Shown here piece after piece: positions 42,914 through 51,786 of a stretch of 64,000 bases of DNA. The notes under the pieces were generated by a model. It saw nothing but the letters and a program-made list of their open reading frames with translations. It had not been told where the DNA came from and did not search any database. The translations under genes and the position numbers were made by a program. Source of the stretch: CAYRUD01 sp964427425 (GTDB lineage: Bacteria; Chlamydiota; Chlamydiia; Chlamydiales; FEN-1388); assembly GCA_964427425.1 (NCBI GenBank), contig CAYRUD010000012.1:193880-257879 (forward strand). The letters are read 5' to 3'. Within the stretch, counting starts at the first letter, position 1, and each line of letters opens with the position of its first letter.

Positions 42914-43612
42914 ATGGCAGTGAAAGTGAAGAAAAAAAGCTCTCCCTTAGAGACAGCACCTCCCTTCTCTTTTCAGAAGAAGCAAGTTAAAGAGCGGGCT
43001 TTTCTTGTCCATGAGTTGCTTGAGAAGCTTATTCCAGATCCTAAAGTCCCGCTTCGCCATTCATCTCCTTTTGAGCTTCTCATAGCAGTTCTTTTATCAG
43101 CTCAATGTACTGATGAGCGAGTGAATACCGTGACCCCACTTCTTTTTGAAAAGGGAGCAACTCCCTCTCTGATGAAGAATATCCCACTCGAAGAGTTAGA
43201 AGCTATCATCAGGCCTTGTGGGCTTTACCATGCTAAAGCTAAGAACATTAGAGAGTTGAGTCGTATTTTAGATGAGGAGTATGAGGGGCAGGTTCCGTCA
43301 TCTCTTGAAATCTTGGAGACGCTTCCTGGGGTTGGACATAAGACTGCATCTGTTGTCATGGTTCAGGCGTTTCATACGCCAGCATTTCCAGTCGATACGC
43401 ATATTCATCGATCAGCTCTCAGGTGGGGACTGACGAGGGGAAAATCTGTAGAAGATGTCGAAAAGGATTTAAAAGCGCTCTTCCCCATTTCATCATGGGG
43501 AAAAATCCATCTACAGATCATCCTTTATGCTCGAAAGTTTTGTCCGGCTCGCGGGCATATACTTTCTGAATGTCCCATTTGTCGCTCTCTTCAAGAGGGT
43601 ATCGAAGGCTAG
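42914..43612 (+). CDS. nth: Endonuclease III-like DNA glycosylase
   Basis: Base-excision repair glycosylase for oxidised pyrimidines. The helix-hairpin-helix LETLPGVGHKTASVVMVQAF is followed by the catalytic Asp (FPVDTHIHR), and the catalytic Lys is in the HHH segment (GHKTA). The iron-sulfur cluster region reads FCPARGHILSECPICRSL, with three Cys where Nth has four with C-x6-C-x2-C-x5-C spacing, so cluster binding may be altered or lost. The 232 residues are normal. The last 102 bases overlap the end of the convergent nnrD gene on the other strand. Confidence 0.9.
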   Translation: MAVKVKKKSSPLETAPPFSFQKKQVKERAFLVHELLEKLIPDPKVPLRHSSPFELLIAVLLSAQCTDERVNTVTPLLFEKGATPSLMKNIPLEELEAIIRPCGLYHAKAKNIRELSRILDEEYEGQVPSSLEILETLPGVGHKTASVVMVQAFHTPAFPVDTHIHRSALRWGLTRGKSVEDVEKDLKALFPISSWGKIHLQIILYARKFCPARGHILSECPICRSLQEGIEG

Positions 43613-45124
43613 AGGAATCGAGTCAATAACTCGTGAGGCATTTACGCAGTAGGATGTAAAGGTCTTTGCCGCCATTTGGCCTGCGAGTGCGTGGATTCCT
43701 GCTCCTAAGATTGTAGCTGTAAACAGATCTTTTGTTTGGGATAGAAAAGAGCCGATTGCTCCTGCCAAGACGTCTCCCGAGCCCAATGTTGCAAGTGCCG
43801 GATCTCCTCCTGCGATAACATAAATAGTCTCTTCCGATCCGCGAATAATAAAGCTTGGAGCTCCTTTTAAGAGTATGATCCCATGGGGAGACAAGTGTAA
43901 GTATTTTTCTTTGAGTCTCTTGATAAGAGCCTCTGTATCTTTTCTCTTAGCTAAGTCATAGTTTACGAGCCGCTTCGCCTCACCGAGATGAGGTGTTAAG
44001 ATCGCATTGTTTAAGCTGTTAGGAAGAATCTCTTCTTTTGAAAGAAAGAAGAGCGCATCTGCGTCGATGACTCTTGGAAGAGACGTCTTATTCCATATCT
44101 CTTTAAAAAGCTGTAGTGCTGTTGAGTCGCGACCCATTCCTGGACCAATGATTACTGCGTCAGCTTTACTATGTATCTCCTCGAGAAACGCAGGATACTC
44201 TCCTTGATCTTGCGGAAGAAGCTGTTTTACAGCCTCTGTTGGTAGAGTCTGAATAGAGGATTCAAGTTCTGGACGAAGAATGGCTATAAGGTAGCCTATG
44301 CCAGTTGTAAGAGCTGATCGCAGTGTCAATTCCAGTGCTCCAAGCAGGCCCTTTGATCCGCCTATTGTAACACACTGGCCTCGTGAGAACTTATCTTGAT
44401 CGCGCTTATAAGTCGGTAGCATCTGAGCAAGATCCGACTCTTCTATAAGGACGTACTCAGAATTCTCAGAAGGAGGAGGAAGACCTATATCAGCAATTAC
44501 AATTTCTCCCACATGTTCCCATCCTAAATTAAAGAAAAAGCCCTTCTTTGGAAGGTGGCATGCGATCGTGATATCAGCTCGAATTGCATTAACGATAACC
44601 TCACCAGTATTTGGATTAAGTCCCGATGGGATATCGATTGCGATTTTGGGATAGATTGATTGATTCGCCCACTCGATCGCTTTTCGGGCTCTTAAGGATG
44701 GGGTATCTTTAAATCCGATGCCATAGATCGCATCAATGATGATGAGCGGTTGCTCCTCAGGGAACATGGAACTGAGATTATCTAAGGCGATCTCTTGAGC
44801 TCCAAGTGAGATGAGTTTTCTCTTTCTCTCATGAAAAACTGAAGGTGGTGAATTTAGGGCAGGCTCTTCTATTTGGCAGAAGAATACGGAGTGCCCCTTC
44901 TCGAGAAGATATGCTCCGGCAGTCGATCCATCCGCTCCGTTATTTCCTTTCCCTAAGAGAAGAACGATATGGGGCTTTGACGAGAAAGAGGGGAAAAGAG
45001 AGAGAGCCGATTCTGCGACTTTCTTTCCCACTATGTTCATCATATCATCGACTGAGACAAGTCCTTTCGAAAGTGCGTTTCTTTCGCACGCATACATTTC
45101 TTCTGAAGTGACAATAGATCGCAT
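43511..45124 (-). CDS. nnrD: Bifunctional NAD(P)H-hydrate epimerase/dehydratase
   Basis: Repairs hydrated NAD(P)H in the cytosol. The N-terminal YjeF-type epimerase domain (residues about 1-215) has LLLGKGNNGADGSTAG. The C-terminal carbohydrate-kinase-fold dehydratase has VIIGPGMGRDSTAL, VIDADALF and the nucleotide motif GSGDVLAGAIGSF. The total of 537 residues matches bacterial fusion forms. The C-terminus continues about 30 residues beyond the family's usual end, in a region antisense to nth, so the natural stop may lie earlier if a frameshift were present. Family call is firm. Confidence 0.9.
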   Translation of the reverse strand: MRSIVTSEEMYACERNALSKGLVSVDDMMNIVGKKVAESALSLFPSFSSKPHIVLLLGKGNNGADGSTAGAYLLEKGHSVFFCQIEEPALNSPPSVFHERKRKLISLGAQEIALDNLSSMFPEEQPLIIIDAIYGIGFKDTPSLRARKAIEWANQSIYPKIAIDIPSGLNPNTGEVIVNAIRADITIACHLPKKGFFFNLGWEHVGEIVIADIGLPPPSENSEYVLIEESDLAQMLPTYKRDQDKFSRGQCVTIGGSKGLLGALELTLRSALTTGIGYLIAILRPELESSIQTLPTEAVKQLLPQDQGEYPAFLEEIHSKADAVIIGPGMGRDSTALQLFKEIWNKTSLPRVIDADALFFLSKEEILPNSLNNAILTPHLGEAKRLVNYDLAKRKDTEALIKRLKEKYLHLSPHGIILLKGAPSFIIRGSEETIYVIAGGDPALATLGSGDVLAGAIGSFLSQTKDLFTATILGAGIHALAGQMAAKTFTSYCVNASRVIDSIPLAFDTLLKRATNGTFRKYMPASRTKLSSIKDDL

Positions 45125-45223
45125 GAGAAGACCAATCCCCTTCTTATATGAATCAAAGGAAAGAGTGCTTGAAAGATCTCTCTATATCAGGAAGTCAGAG
45201 TTTTATTCTTCGTAAATAAACAA

Positions 45224-45271
45224 AGCTCTCTTCTTACTCGTCCCTCATGAGAAGGGAGAAAGAAGAGAGCT
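45224..45271 (-). terminator. Hairpin after gpsA
   Basis: A 12-bp perfect stem (45224-45235 with 45260-45271) enclosing a smaller stem. It lies 20 bases after the gpsA stop on the minus strand; the T-run beyond is weak, so efficiency is uncertain. Confidence 0.6.
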
Positions 45272-45290
45272 CTGAGAAGGAAAAGAGAAA

Positions 45291-46295
45291 CTAGAGTTTT
45301 TCTTCTTTGACGATTCTTTGCATGAGTCTTTCAACTGCGATTTTTGCTGTTGTCACGCCTTGCGATAATTCATAGACGCTTTGAGTAATTGGCATCTCGA
45401 CTTGGAACTCTTTGGCGAGTTCATATGCGGAGATAGCGGTATATGCTCCCTCAACAACCATGCCTATATGTGCTTCAGCATCACGTCGATTAAGCCCTTC
45501 GCTCAAAAGTCTTCCGAACCGGAAGTTTCGACTTAATGGGGATGAACAAGTCAAATAGAGATCGCCCAATCCTGACAATCCATATAGCGTTTGTATCGAG
45601 CAGCCGAGGCGAGAGGCAAGCTTTACCATCTCATGAAGGCCTCTTGTCACGAGAGAAGCTTTAGCTCCTGTTCCTAGATTTAAACCATCTGCGATACCAC
45701 ACGCAATCGCAATGACATTTTTAAGAGATCCTCCTAGTGCAACACCGGTAATATCTTCATTAGGATAGACCCTGAATGTTGAGTTAGAGAATAATGAGCT
45801 GACGGCTGTCGCCATTGAAAATGATGGGCATGCAGAGACAACAGCCGTAGGAAGTCCTTCAGCTACTTCTTGAGCAAAGCTTGGCCCAGAGAGAAGGGAG
45901 ACGAATGGGAGAATATTAGGCCCATAAATGTCTTGCACAATATGAGGGGTCGTCTTGTGGCTTACTTGCTCTACTCCCTTCGATGTAAGAATGAGAGGTG
46001 ATTTTTCTGGAGAGTAGCCATTGGCTTTTGCCTCTTCTAAGACGGATCTTAGGCCACTTGTTGTAACAGACTCGACGAGAAAATCAACGTCGGTGATCGC
46101 TTCTTTAATATCAGTTGTCAAGCGGATTGACATTCCTCGGCATGAGCGATGAAGGAAAGGATGATCTTCCCCGGCTTTCAGTTGTTGAATAAGAGCATCA
46201 TCTCTACTCCAACCAACAATGTCATATCCTTTCATGGAGAGATGTCTTGCAAGGCAAAATCCCCATACTCCCAAACCGACGACTCCAACGCGCAT
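45291..46295 (-). CDS. gpsA: Glycerol-3-phosphate dehydrogenase [NAD(P)+]
   Basis: Makes sn-glycerol 3-phosphate from dihydroxyacetone phosphate for phospholipid synthesis. The nucleotide-binding start MRVGVVGLGVWGFCLARHL, the SGPSFAQEVAEGLPTAVV loop and the catalytic Lys region GGSLKNVIAIACGIADGL are present. GLGDLYLTCSS is also canonical. I start at ATG 46295; the GTG at 46307 adds four residues. Its neighbour on the same strand, the UDP-sugar pyrophosphorylase gene, is the same partner as in Chlamydia. Confidence 0.95.
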   Translation of the reverse strand: MRVGVVGLGVWGFCLARHLSMKGYDIVGWSRDDALIQQLKAGEDHPFLHRSCRGMSIRLTTDIKEAITDVDFLVESVTTSGLRSVLEEAKANGYSPEKSPLILTSKGVEQVSHKTTPHIVQDIYGPNILPFVSLLSGPSFAQEVAEGLPTAVVSACPSFSMATAVSSLFSNSTFRVYPNEDITGVALGGSLKNVIAIACGIADGLNLGTGAKASLVTRGLHEMVKLASRLGCSIQTLYGLSGLGDLYLTCSSPLSRNFRFGRLLSEGLNRRDAEAHIGMVVEGAYTAISAYELAKEFQVEMPITQSVYELSQGVTTAKIAVERLMQRIVKEEKL

Positions 46296-46440
46296 ATGGC
46301 CTATCACACCCTTTTTTGCAGTTTGCTCATGTCATCTGTATGTCAACCGATGGATAATTTCTCAATGGAACATGAGCTTTTTAGTTTATTAGTATATAGT
46401 GGACTTCTCTTCTTTTTAAATATAGAGCTAACGCTCCTTC

Positions 46441-47832
46441 TTAGGACTTAAGCTTTCGTGAGCTCAAATAACCATTTTCTTGTAAGCAAGAGAGAATCTG
46501 CTCTCTTGTTATTGGTTCTAGCGGCTTGAAATAGAGCCAAAAAGGATCGAGCTCAAAAGGAAGATCCTCATTCATAAAAAACGGCAAGCTCTCGATTTCT
46601 TCTTCTGATGTTCCAGAAGATCTCATCAGTTTTTTAAGCCAGAATCGATCTCTAGAAATAAATTTCTTCTCAGCGGTTTGAAGAGAGTCTTCTCCTTCTT
46701 TATTTTTAATCGGAGCGAAGTACAGATCTCTATCAATTGATACCACTTTTTGAGATGGAGCATACTCAAGAAGATCGAAAAGAAATTGCTCCATTTTATA
46801 GTAAGAGGCTCCTTGAGATGTTTTTTTTGCTGCATGCCAAGGAAGTTTTTCATGAGTATGTTTTAAGGCCCATCGTAGAGGGAAAGCACACTGCGAGATA
46901 TTTGCTAACGTTACATCTGAGATAGTAAACGGCTTTAAACATTCTCTTTGGTGTTCGAGCTCACTATATTCAATAACAAGTAGTCTTTTTGTGCTTTTCT
47001 CACGAACAAACAGCCCAACCTTTTCGCAATCAGATCGCTTTTTAATTCCCGCAAAAGCAACAGTATCCTCAGTTTCATTTGATGCTGCTCGTATGAGAGG
47101 TGGATAGAAGGGATCAATTAATGGATTATCAATGATTACTGTGGTGATGATATCAATACCCATTTTTTGCCATGCATCGAGCACTCTTCCTTTGGAAAGC
47201 GTGTAAAGAAGTGATCCGTTGCCATCTGGCCCACTCATAATATGCCCGTCAGCTGAGACCAAAAGTTCCCCCTTCTCGGTGAGAAATGGCAGAGATGGTT
47301 GCAGAGCGAAGAAGACTCTCTTCGCGTCAAAGCCGAAATAATTTTTATCTTCTAAGGCTTTCTTAATTGGTGCATATGTCGCTTGGGATACAAAAAGAGC
47401 AATTGCCGGCATAGCTCCACTGTTTTCATAGAAAGCTTTTGCCTTTTCAAAGTTAAGTTGGAGTAGGGTCTTTTTATTTACTGGGGAGACTGGAAGAAGC
47501 GCTTTTGGAAAATTGCTATCAAGTCCCATCCTCGTTGCTTGCCCGCCAGCTAAGATGACAAGACCAATAGTTGGAGTTTTGTTGATAGGGGCACACTCTT
47601 CTTCAAAAGCCTCACAGGGTATTAATTTATGAGAGATCGTCTCAGAAGATTGAGTAAGAGAAGAGTGTAGCGATGCTTTGGCCTCTTGAAATCGATCCCA
47701 ATCAAACAAAGAAGCATCATGGTAGAGAGTAGTAAGAGCGCCATTAGAGAGAATCTCTAGAGGAAAAGAGAGAGGAAGTTTGAGTTTTTGTAGAGCCTCA
47801 AGCTGTCTATTGGATGGGAGATCTTTCATCAT
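46441..47832 (-). CDS. UDP-N-acetylhexosamine (UTP-sugar-1-phosphate) pyrophosphorylase
   Basis: Eukaryote-type UDPGP-family uridylyltransferase that makes UDP-GlcNAc or UDP-GalNAc from sugar 1-phosphate and UTP. The signature IGLVILAGGQATRMGLDSNF, followed by PKALLPVSP, is the UTP-binding loop. VSADGHIMSGPDGNGSLLYTL and VIDNPLIDPF are also characteristic. Length 463 residues. It precedes gpsA on the same strand and follows waaF. UDP-GlcNAc would feed lipid A and peptidoglycan. Bacterial GlmU is not in the window, so this protein may be the functional or additional source of UDP-GlcNAc; that is inference. Confidence 0.85.
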   Translation of the reverse strand: MMKDLPSNRQLEALQKLKLPLSFPLEILSNGALTTLYHDASLFDWDRFQEAKASLHSSLTQSSETISHKLIPCEAFEEECAPINKTPTIGLVILAGGQATRMGLDSNFPKALLPVSPVNKKTLLQLNFEKAKAFYENSGAMPAIALFVSQATYAPIKKALEDKNYFGFDAKRVFFALQPSLPFLTEKGELLVSADGHIMSGPDGNGSLLYTLSKGRVLDAWQKMGIDIITTVIIDNPLIDPFYPPLIRAASNETEDTVAFAGIKKRSDCEKVGLFVREKSTKRLLVIEYSELEHQRECLKPFTISDVTLANISQCAFPLRWALKHTHEKLPWHAAKKTSQGASYYKMEQFLFDLLEYAPSQKVVSIDRDLYFAPIKNKEGEDSLQTAEKKFISRDRFWLKKLMRSSGTSEEEIESLPFFMNEDLPFELDPFWLYFKPLEPITREQILSCLQENGYLSSRKLKS

Positions 47833-47858
47833 GTCTTCTTCACTTAAAATACGTGTCT

Positions 47859-48980
47859 TTATCCATTATTTCGATGGAGTTCACTTTGTAAAGAGTCTAA
47901 GACTTCCTCAACTGAGATAGATGTCATGCAACGAAAATCGATGGGACATCTTCTCATGTAGCAGGGAGAACAAAGAACCTTTTTGTAGATAACCTTTCCG
48001 CCGTTAAATGGGCCAGTTCGATAAGGATTGGTAGATCCAAAAAGAGCGACTAAAGGAACATGAAGCGCAGACGCTATATGCATAGGTCCTGAATCGTTTG
48101 TAAGAACTACATTTGATAAAGAGATGACGGCCATGAGCTCGCGCAAATTTGTTTTCGCTGCAAGGTTAATTACTCGCGGAGGTAAGCGCAGAACAATTTC
48201 ATCGATGAGGGGCTTTGTCTTCTCGTCTCCAATGACGATTACACGATTCTTCTGATCTGTAATAAGATTTTCTATGACCGAGCGGAAAGACTCCTTTGGC
48301 CAGCACTTGGCTGATCCGTAGGCCGCTCCAGGATTTATAGTTATGATAGTGTGATAGTTCGGAATGACATCATACTCTTGCTGAAGCTTCATGGCGAGCG
48401 AGTGCTTTTCTTCATCTTTGACATAAAGAGAAATAGGGCCTCTTGGAGCATGAAAGCGATCATGTCCTCCCTTTATCCGATTGAGCAGGAGGCAGTATGT
48501 ATCGACGTCATGTCTTTCTTGTATTGGCGCAAGAGGCTCGTTTGAGAAGAGTCTTCCAATATTGGAGGGCTTTTCTTTAATTGAATGTGTAAGAAAAAGG
48601 GATCGGAAGTGATCACTTAAGCCCAATCTAATTGGCACGCCGCCGCGAAAGAACGACCAGGCAGAAGAAAATGATCTAGTTAAGAGAATGCCAAGGTCTG
48701 GTTTTTCTTGACGAAGGGTATGAATTAATCTTTTTTCTTCTTCCTTTTTGAGATGCCCATCTCTTCGAAAGCTTAAAAAACGGTTGAAGAAGGGACTTCC
48801 ATCAAAGAGCGTTTGGATTGCTGGGTGAGAAATCCCTATAATCTCAGCATGGGGGAAAAGGTCGCGGATTTCTTTTAAAACTGGAGTTGCCATAACAGCA
48901 TCACCGAGCCAATTAGGGCAGCGGACGACAAGTTTTCGAATGCTCTCTGGCTCGATGATTCCTTTTCCGTCTGATTTCAT
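47859..48980 (-). CDS. waaF: ADP-heptose:LPS heptosyltransferase, waaF type
   Basis: A GT9-family glycosyltransferase of the LPS core, acting at the cytoplasmic face of the inner membrane. Typical motifs are VRCPNWLGDAVMATPVL near the N-terminus, TINPGAAYGSAKCWPKESF with a Lys for donor binding and NDSGPMHIASALHVPLVALFG. Length 373 residues. Gene order waaF - pyrophosphorylase - gpsA on one strand groups envelope precursor functions. The heptose could be replaced by another sugar donor in this group, since classical Chlamydia have a reduced LPS core. Confidence 0.85.
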   Translation of the reverse strand: MKSDGKGIIEPESIRKLVVRCPNWLGDAVMATPVLKEIRDLFPHAEIIGISHPAIQTLFDGSPFFNRFLSFRRDGHLKKEEEKRLIHTLRQEKPDLGILLTRSFSSAWSFFRGGVPIRLGLSDHFRSLFLTHSIKEKPSNIGRLFSNEPLAPIQERHDVDTYCLLLNRIKGGHDRFHAPRGPISLYVKDEEKHSLAMKLQQEYDVIPNYHTIITINPGAAYGSAKCWPKESFRSVIENLITDQKNRVIVIGDEKTKPLIDEIVLRLPPRVINLAAKTNLRELMAVISLSNVVLTNDSGPMHIASALHVPLVALFGSTNPYRTGPFNGGKVIYKKVLCSPCYMRRCPIDFRCMTSISVEEVLDSLQSELHRNNG

Positions 48981-49010
48981 GCTTTGACACCTGAAGAGAT
49001 AATTTTCTCT

Positions 49011-49709
49011 TTATTTTGTAGATACTTTCGAAGATGAGTTTTTCTTTCGATGCAGTAATGATAATTGAATGAGTTTTAAAACACTTTCTTCTTCTGAGGA
49101 TTCCAAATGTTGAAGAGCTTGGCGAATTGATTGTCGTGCTTCGGTATCAGAAAGGCCCAAAGCTATGAGCGCTTGGATTGCGTCTTCTCGAACGGGGGTT
49201 GATCCTATCGGAGGCGATTTCACGTGCGGTGTGTTATTTTTTCCACTTTCAGAATTCAGTGGGAGTATTTCTTGAAGTGATGGAGCACTTCGTGACAAGA
49301 GCGTTGCTTTATCACTTAATTCGACAGAGATTCTTTCAGCTGTTTTTTTGCCTATCCCTGAAATAGAGGAAAACCAAAGAGTGTCTCTCATTGAAAGAGC
49401 TCGAATAATCTCCTGAGGCGTTCCGTGATTCATGATTTGCAGTGCAAGCTTTGGCCCGACACCTGTGGCAGACATGAGAAGTCGAAAAAGCTCTCGATCA
49501 AACTCATTTAAAAATCCATATAAGGTATGAGCGTCTTCGCGAATGATGCACTCTACATATAACGTAGCTTCTTTTGGTGTAGTATCTTTATTCATAAATG
49601 ATGCGATGACAGGCGCTGAAGCCATAATCTTATAGCCAACTCCATTGACATCAAGTGCGAGATAATCTGAGTCTTTGGGATAGGGAATGCCTCTTAAGTA
49701 GTCAAACAT
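49011..49709 (-). CDS. ruvA: Holliday junction DNA helicase subunit RuvA
   Basis: Tetrameric junction-binding subunit of the RuvABC system. The OB-fold N-terminus (MFDYLRGIPYPKDSDYLALDVNGVGYKI) is followed by helix-hairpin-helix motifs GVGPKLALQIM and SGIGKKTAERISVEL. The C-terminal RuvB-contact domain (EDAIQALIALGLSDTEARQSI) is intact. The 232 residues are about 30 more than in E. coli owing to a linker. In classical Chlamydia ruvA is adjacent to ruvC. Here they are separated by a regulator-like gene and the biotin operon. Confidence 0.95.
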   Translation of the reverse strand: MFDYLRGIPYPKDSDYLALDVNGVGYKIMASAPVIASFMNKDTTPKEATLYVECIIREDAHTLYGFLNEFDRELFRLLMSATGVGPKLALQIMNHGTPQEIIRALSMRDTLWFSSISGIGKKTAERISVELSDKATLLSRSAPSLQEILPLNSESGKNNTPHVKSPPIGSTPVREDAIQALIALGLSDTEARQSIRQALQHLESSEEESVLKLIQLSLLHRKKNSSSKVSTK

Positions 49710-49793
49710 AGCTGTTACTGTCTCCTTAGTGCTTAGAGCTCAGGAAAGATTAAAAAAGGGACTATAGCTGATAGGTTTTGGAAAAAGAAGCGA

Positions 49794-50600
49794 TTAAGAA
49801 TAAAAGTATGAGATTTCTTCATTTTTTGTAGCTCCTATCGCGCGCCAGTTCATATGAATTCCATAACTATCAAAAGAGATTTGTCCAAAATAGGTATCAG
49901 CCATAGGAAGGTGTGAATCTATAGAGGCTAGCGTATTTTTCGAGCTTGGGGCTAAATGAAAAATAAGGACTGGATTATTAGGTCCCCTTCGAAGGTGCTC
50001 TAAAGAGATTAGACATCTATCCCTATCGATGGTCCAGCGAAAGCTGTTAGTAAACGAAACTTCTCCACTTCCATAAGGTGTAAGCCAGCTTCCTGTTTCA
50101 ATAAATGTGATGACTGTCTGAGACTCCTTTATCACTTTGACTTCTCCTAGTCCTTTGCCATTCCAGCCATCATCTCGAGTTCGAGAAAGGGCGGTTACAG
50201 TAAGTTCCTTGATGGATGGCAGTTTTATCCAAAAATCATGGAGTGTCTGAAGTTTAACTTTTTGAGTCTGGGGATGTGCCCATAGAGTCTCTCGAATCAG
50301 ATAATACTCCTTCTTTTCTTGAGTAGGCAAGACTGTAAATGCTTTTTTAATCAGCTGCTCGAGCTCATCTTTCAGCGGAAAATGGGGGCTTAATTGATAT
50401 ACTCGAGTCTTTCCCTCTAGATAGCTCTCTATGATTGATCCTTTCTCAAGTCGTTGAAGGGCTTTTTGAAGAGGTGTAAGGGGCACTCCTAGAACTCGAT
50501 GCAGCTGCGTTCCATAGCCTTTTCCATTCACAAAGAGGAAGATGAGGATTCTTTCGATATTCTTATTTCCAAAAAGAGCTTCGAGCATGGGAGAAATCAT
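49794..50600 (-). CDS. Winged-helix DNA-binding protein with DUF6314-like domain
   Basis: 268 residues. The N-terminal 80 residues look like a winged helix (IERILIFLFVNGKGYGTQLHRVL, then LTPLQKALQRLEKGSIIESYLEG), typical of transcriptional regulators. The C-terminal part (GKGLGEVKVIKESQTVITF, ETGSWLTPYG, SLEHLRRGPNNPVLIFHLAP, HMNWRAIGA and EEISYFYS) resembles the DUF6314 fold, a ligand-pocket-like barrel. The combination suggests a ligand-sensing regulator, but the ligand is unknown. It lies upstream of the divergent biotin operon, so a regulatory link is possible but unproven. Confidence 0.65.
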   Translation of the reverse strand: MISPMLEALFGNKNIERILIFLFVNGKGYGTQLHRVLGVPLTPLQKALQRLEKGSIIESYLEGKTRVYQLSPHFPLKDELEQLIKKAFTVLPTQEKKEYYLIRETLWAHPQTQKVKLQTLHDFWIKLPSIKELTVTALSRTRDDGWNGKGLGEVKVIKESQTVITFIETGSWLTPYGSGEVSFTNSFRWTIDRDRCLISLEHLRRGPNNPVLIFHLAPSSKNTLASIDSHLPMADTYFGQISFDSYGIHMNWRAIGATKNEEISYFYS

Positions 50601-50741
50601 TATCCTAAAATCAATGGATATAAACTAGAAATGAGGTACGTAATTGACTGGTCCTTATCTATTGGACAGCTGAATATTCATAAAAAGCAAAGCAAAAGAG
50701 GAAGGAATATAAACTAGAAAATAGTTTTGTCTCATTGTAAG

Positions 50742-50804
50742 GTCGTCTAAATGGTGTTGAGCGTGTCTGTTAAGTTGTTTTAGATTCCTTGTCATCTAAA
50801 CGAC
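50742..50804. promoter_or_regulatory. Inverted repeat just upstream of bioB
   Basis: A 12-base arm (50742-50753) pairs with 50793-50804 at 10 of 12 positions, separated by 39 bases. The right arm ends just before the bioB ribosome binding site. It could be an operator of the operon or an RNA stem; the left flank reads ATTGTAAGG, with only partial resemblance to a BirA half-site. Confidence 0.35.
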
Positions 50805-50820
50805 GATGAAAGGGTTTCCA

Positions 50821-51786
50821 ATGCGACACAACTGGAAGATAGAAGAAGTACAAAGGCTTTATGATCAGCCTCTCCTCCAACTTATCTCGTTGGCTCATAC
50901 AACGCACGTTACATATCACTCTCCATCAGAGATTCAGGTCTGCAGTTTAATTTCAGTCAAAACCGGTGGATGTTCTGAGGACTGCGGATATTGCTCTCAA
51001 TCTTCAAAGAATCAATCTGGGGTAAAAGCGACACAATTGATGTCTTTCAAGACTGCTCTCGAAGAAGCTCAAAAAGCACGAGAAAGGGGGGCAACTCGCA
51101 TCTGTCTTGGGGCAGCTTGGAGACAGGTGCGAGACAGTAAACAGTTTGATAATATCTTAGAGATTGTTGAGGGAGTATCATCCCTTGGAGTTGAGGTATG
51201 CTGTACTCTCGGAATGCTAGACCGCGATCAGGCTGAGAAGCTAAAGGACGCAGGTCTTACTGCCTATAATCACAATATAGATACCTCAGAAGAGTATTAC
51301 TCAAAAGTTGTCACAACAAGGACGTATCAGGACAGGCTCAAAACTCTAGATATTGTCCAAGAGTCAGGTTTGAGTGTCTGCTCGGGCGGAATTATTGGAA
51401 TGGGCGAGACGATTGAAGATCGGCTGAAATTCTTACTCACGCTAGCGACGAGAAATCCCCATCCAGAGTCTGTTCCAATTAATCGACTTGTTCCTGTAAA
51501 GGGAACCCCTCTTCAGGATCAGCCTAGAGTGCCATTTTGGGAATTAGTAAAACTTATTGCTGTTGCTCGAGTAATGATGCCTAGCTCTATTATCCGCCTG
51601 AGTGCAGGAAGAGAAGAGCTCAGCTATGAAGAGCAGGCCCTCTCATTCTTGGCAGGAGCCAATTCAATCTTTATGGGCGAAAAACTACTTACTGTTGCTA
51701 ATTCGCCTATTGATAGAGATGAGGAGATGTTTCGACTTCTTGGACTCAAGAAACTAAAGCCATTTCGTAAAGAGAAGGTGCTGTAA
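50821..51786 (+). CDS. bioB: Biotin synthase
   Basis: Radical SAM enzyme inserting sulfur into dethiobiotin, the last step of biotin synthesis. The Fe4S4-binding motif is in GGCSEDCGYCSQSS. The segment RICLGAAWRQVRD and the second-cluster residues (CCTLGMLD, INRLVPVKGTPL, LSAGREELS) follow the family order. I start at ATG 50821, because AAAGGG precedes it at five bases; ATG 50806 adds five residues. It leads a tight operon: its stop TAA shares a base with the bioF start. Confidence 0.96.
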   Translation: MRHNWKIEEVQRLYDQPLLQLISLAHTTHVTYHSPSEIQVCSLISVKTGGCSEDCGYCSQSSKNQSGVKATQLMSFKTALEEAQKARERGATRICLGAAWRQVRDSKQFDNILEIVEGVSSLGVEVCCTLGMLDRDQAEKLKDAGLTAYNHNIDTSEEYYSKVVTTRTYQDRLKTLDIVQESGLSVCSGGIIGMGETIEDRLKFLLTLATRNPHPESVPINRLVPVKGTPLQDQPRVPFWELVKLIAVARVMMPSSIIRLSAGREELSYEEQALSFLAGANSIFMGEKLLTVANSPIDRDEEMFRLLGLKKLKPFRKEKVL

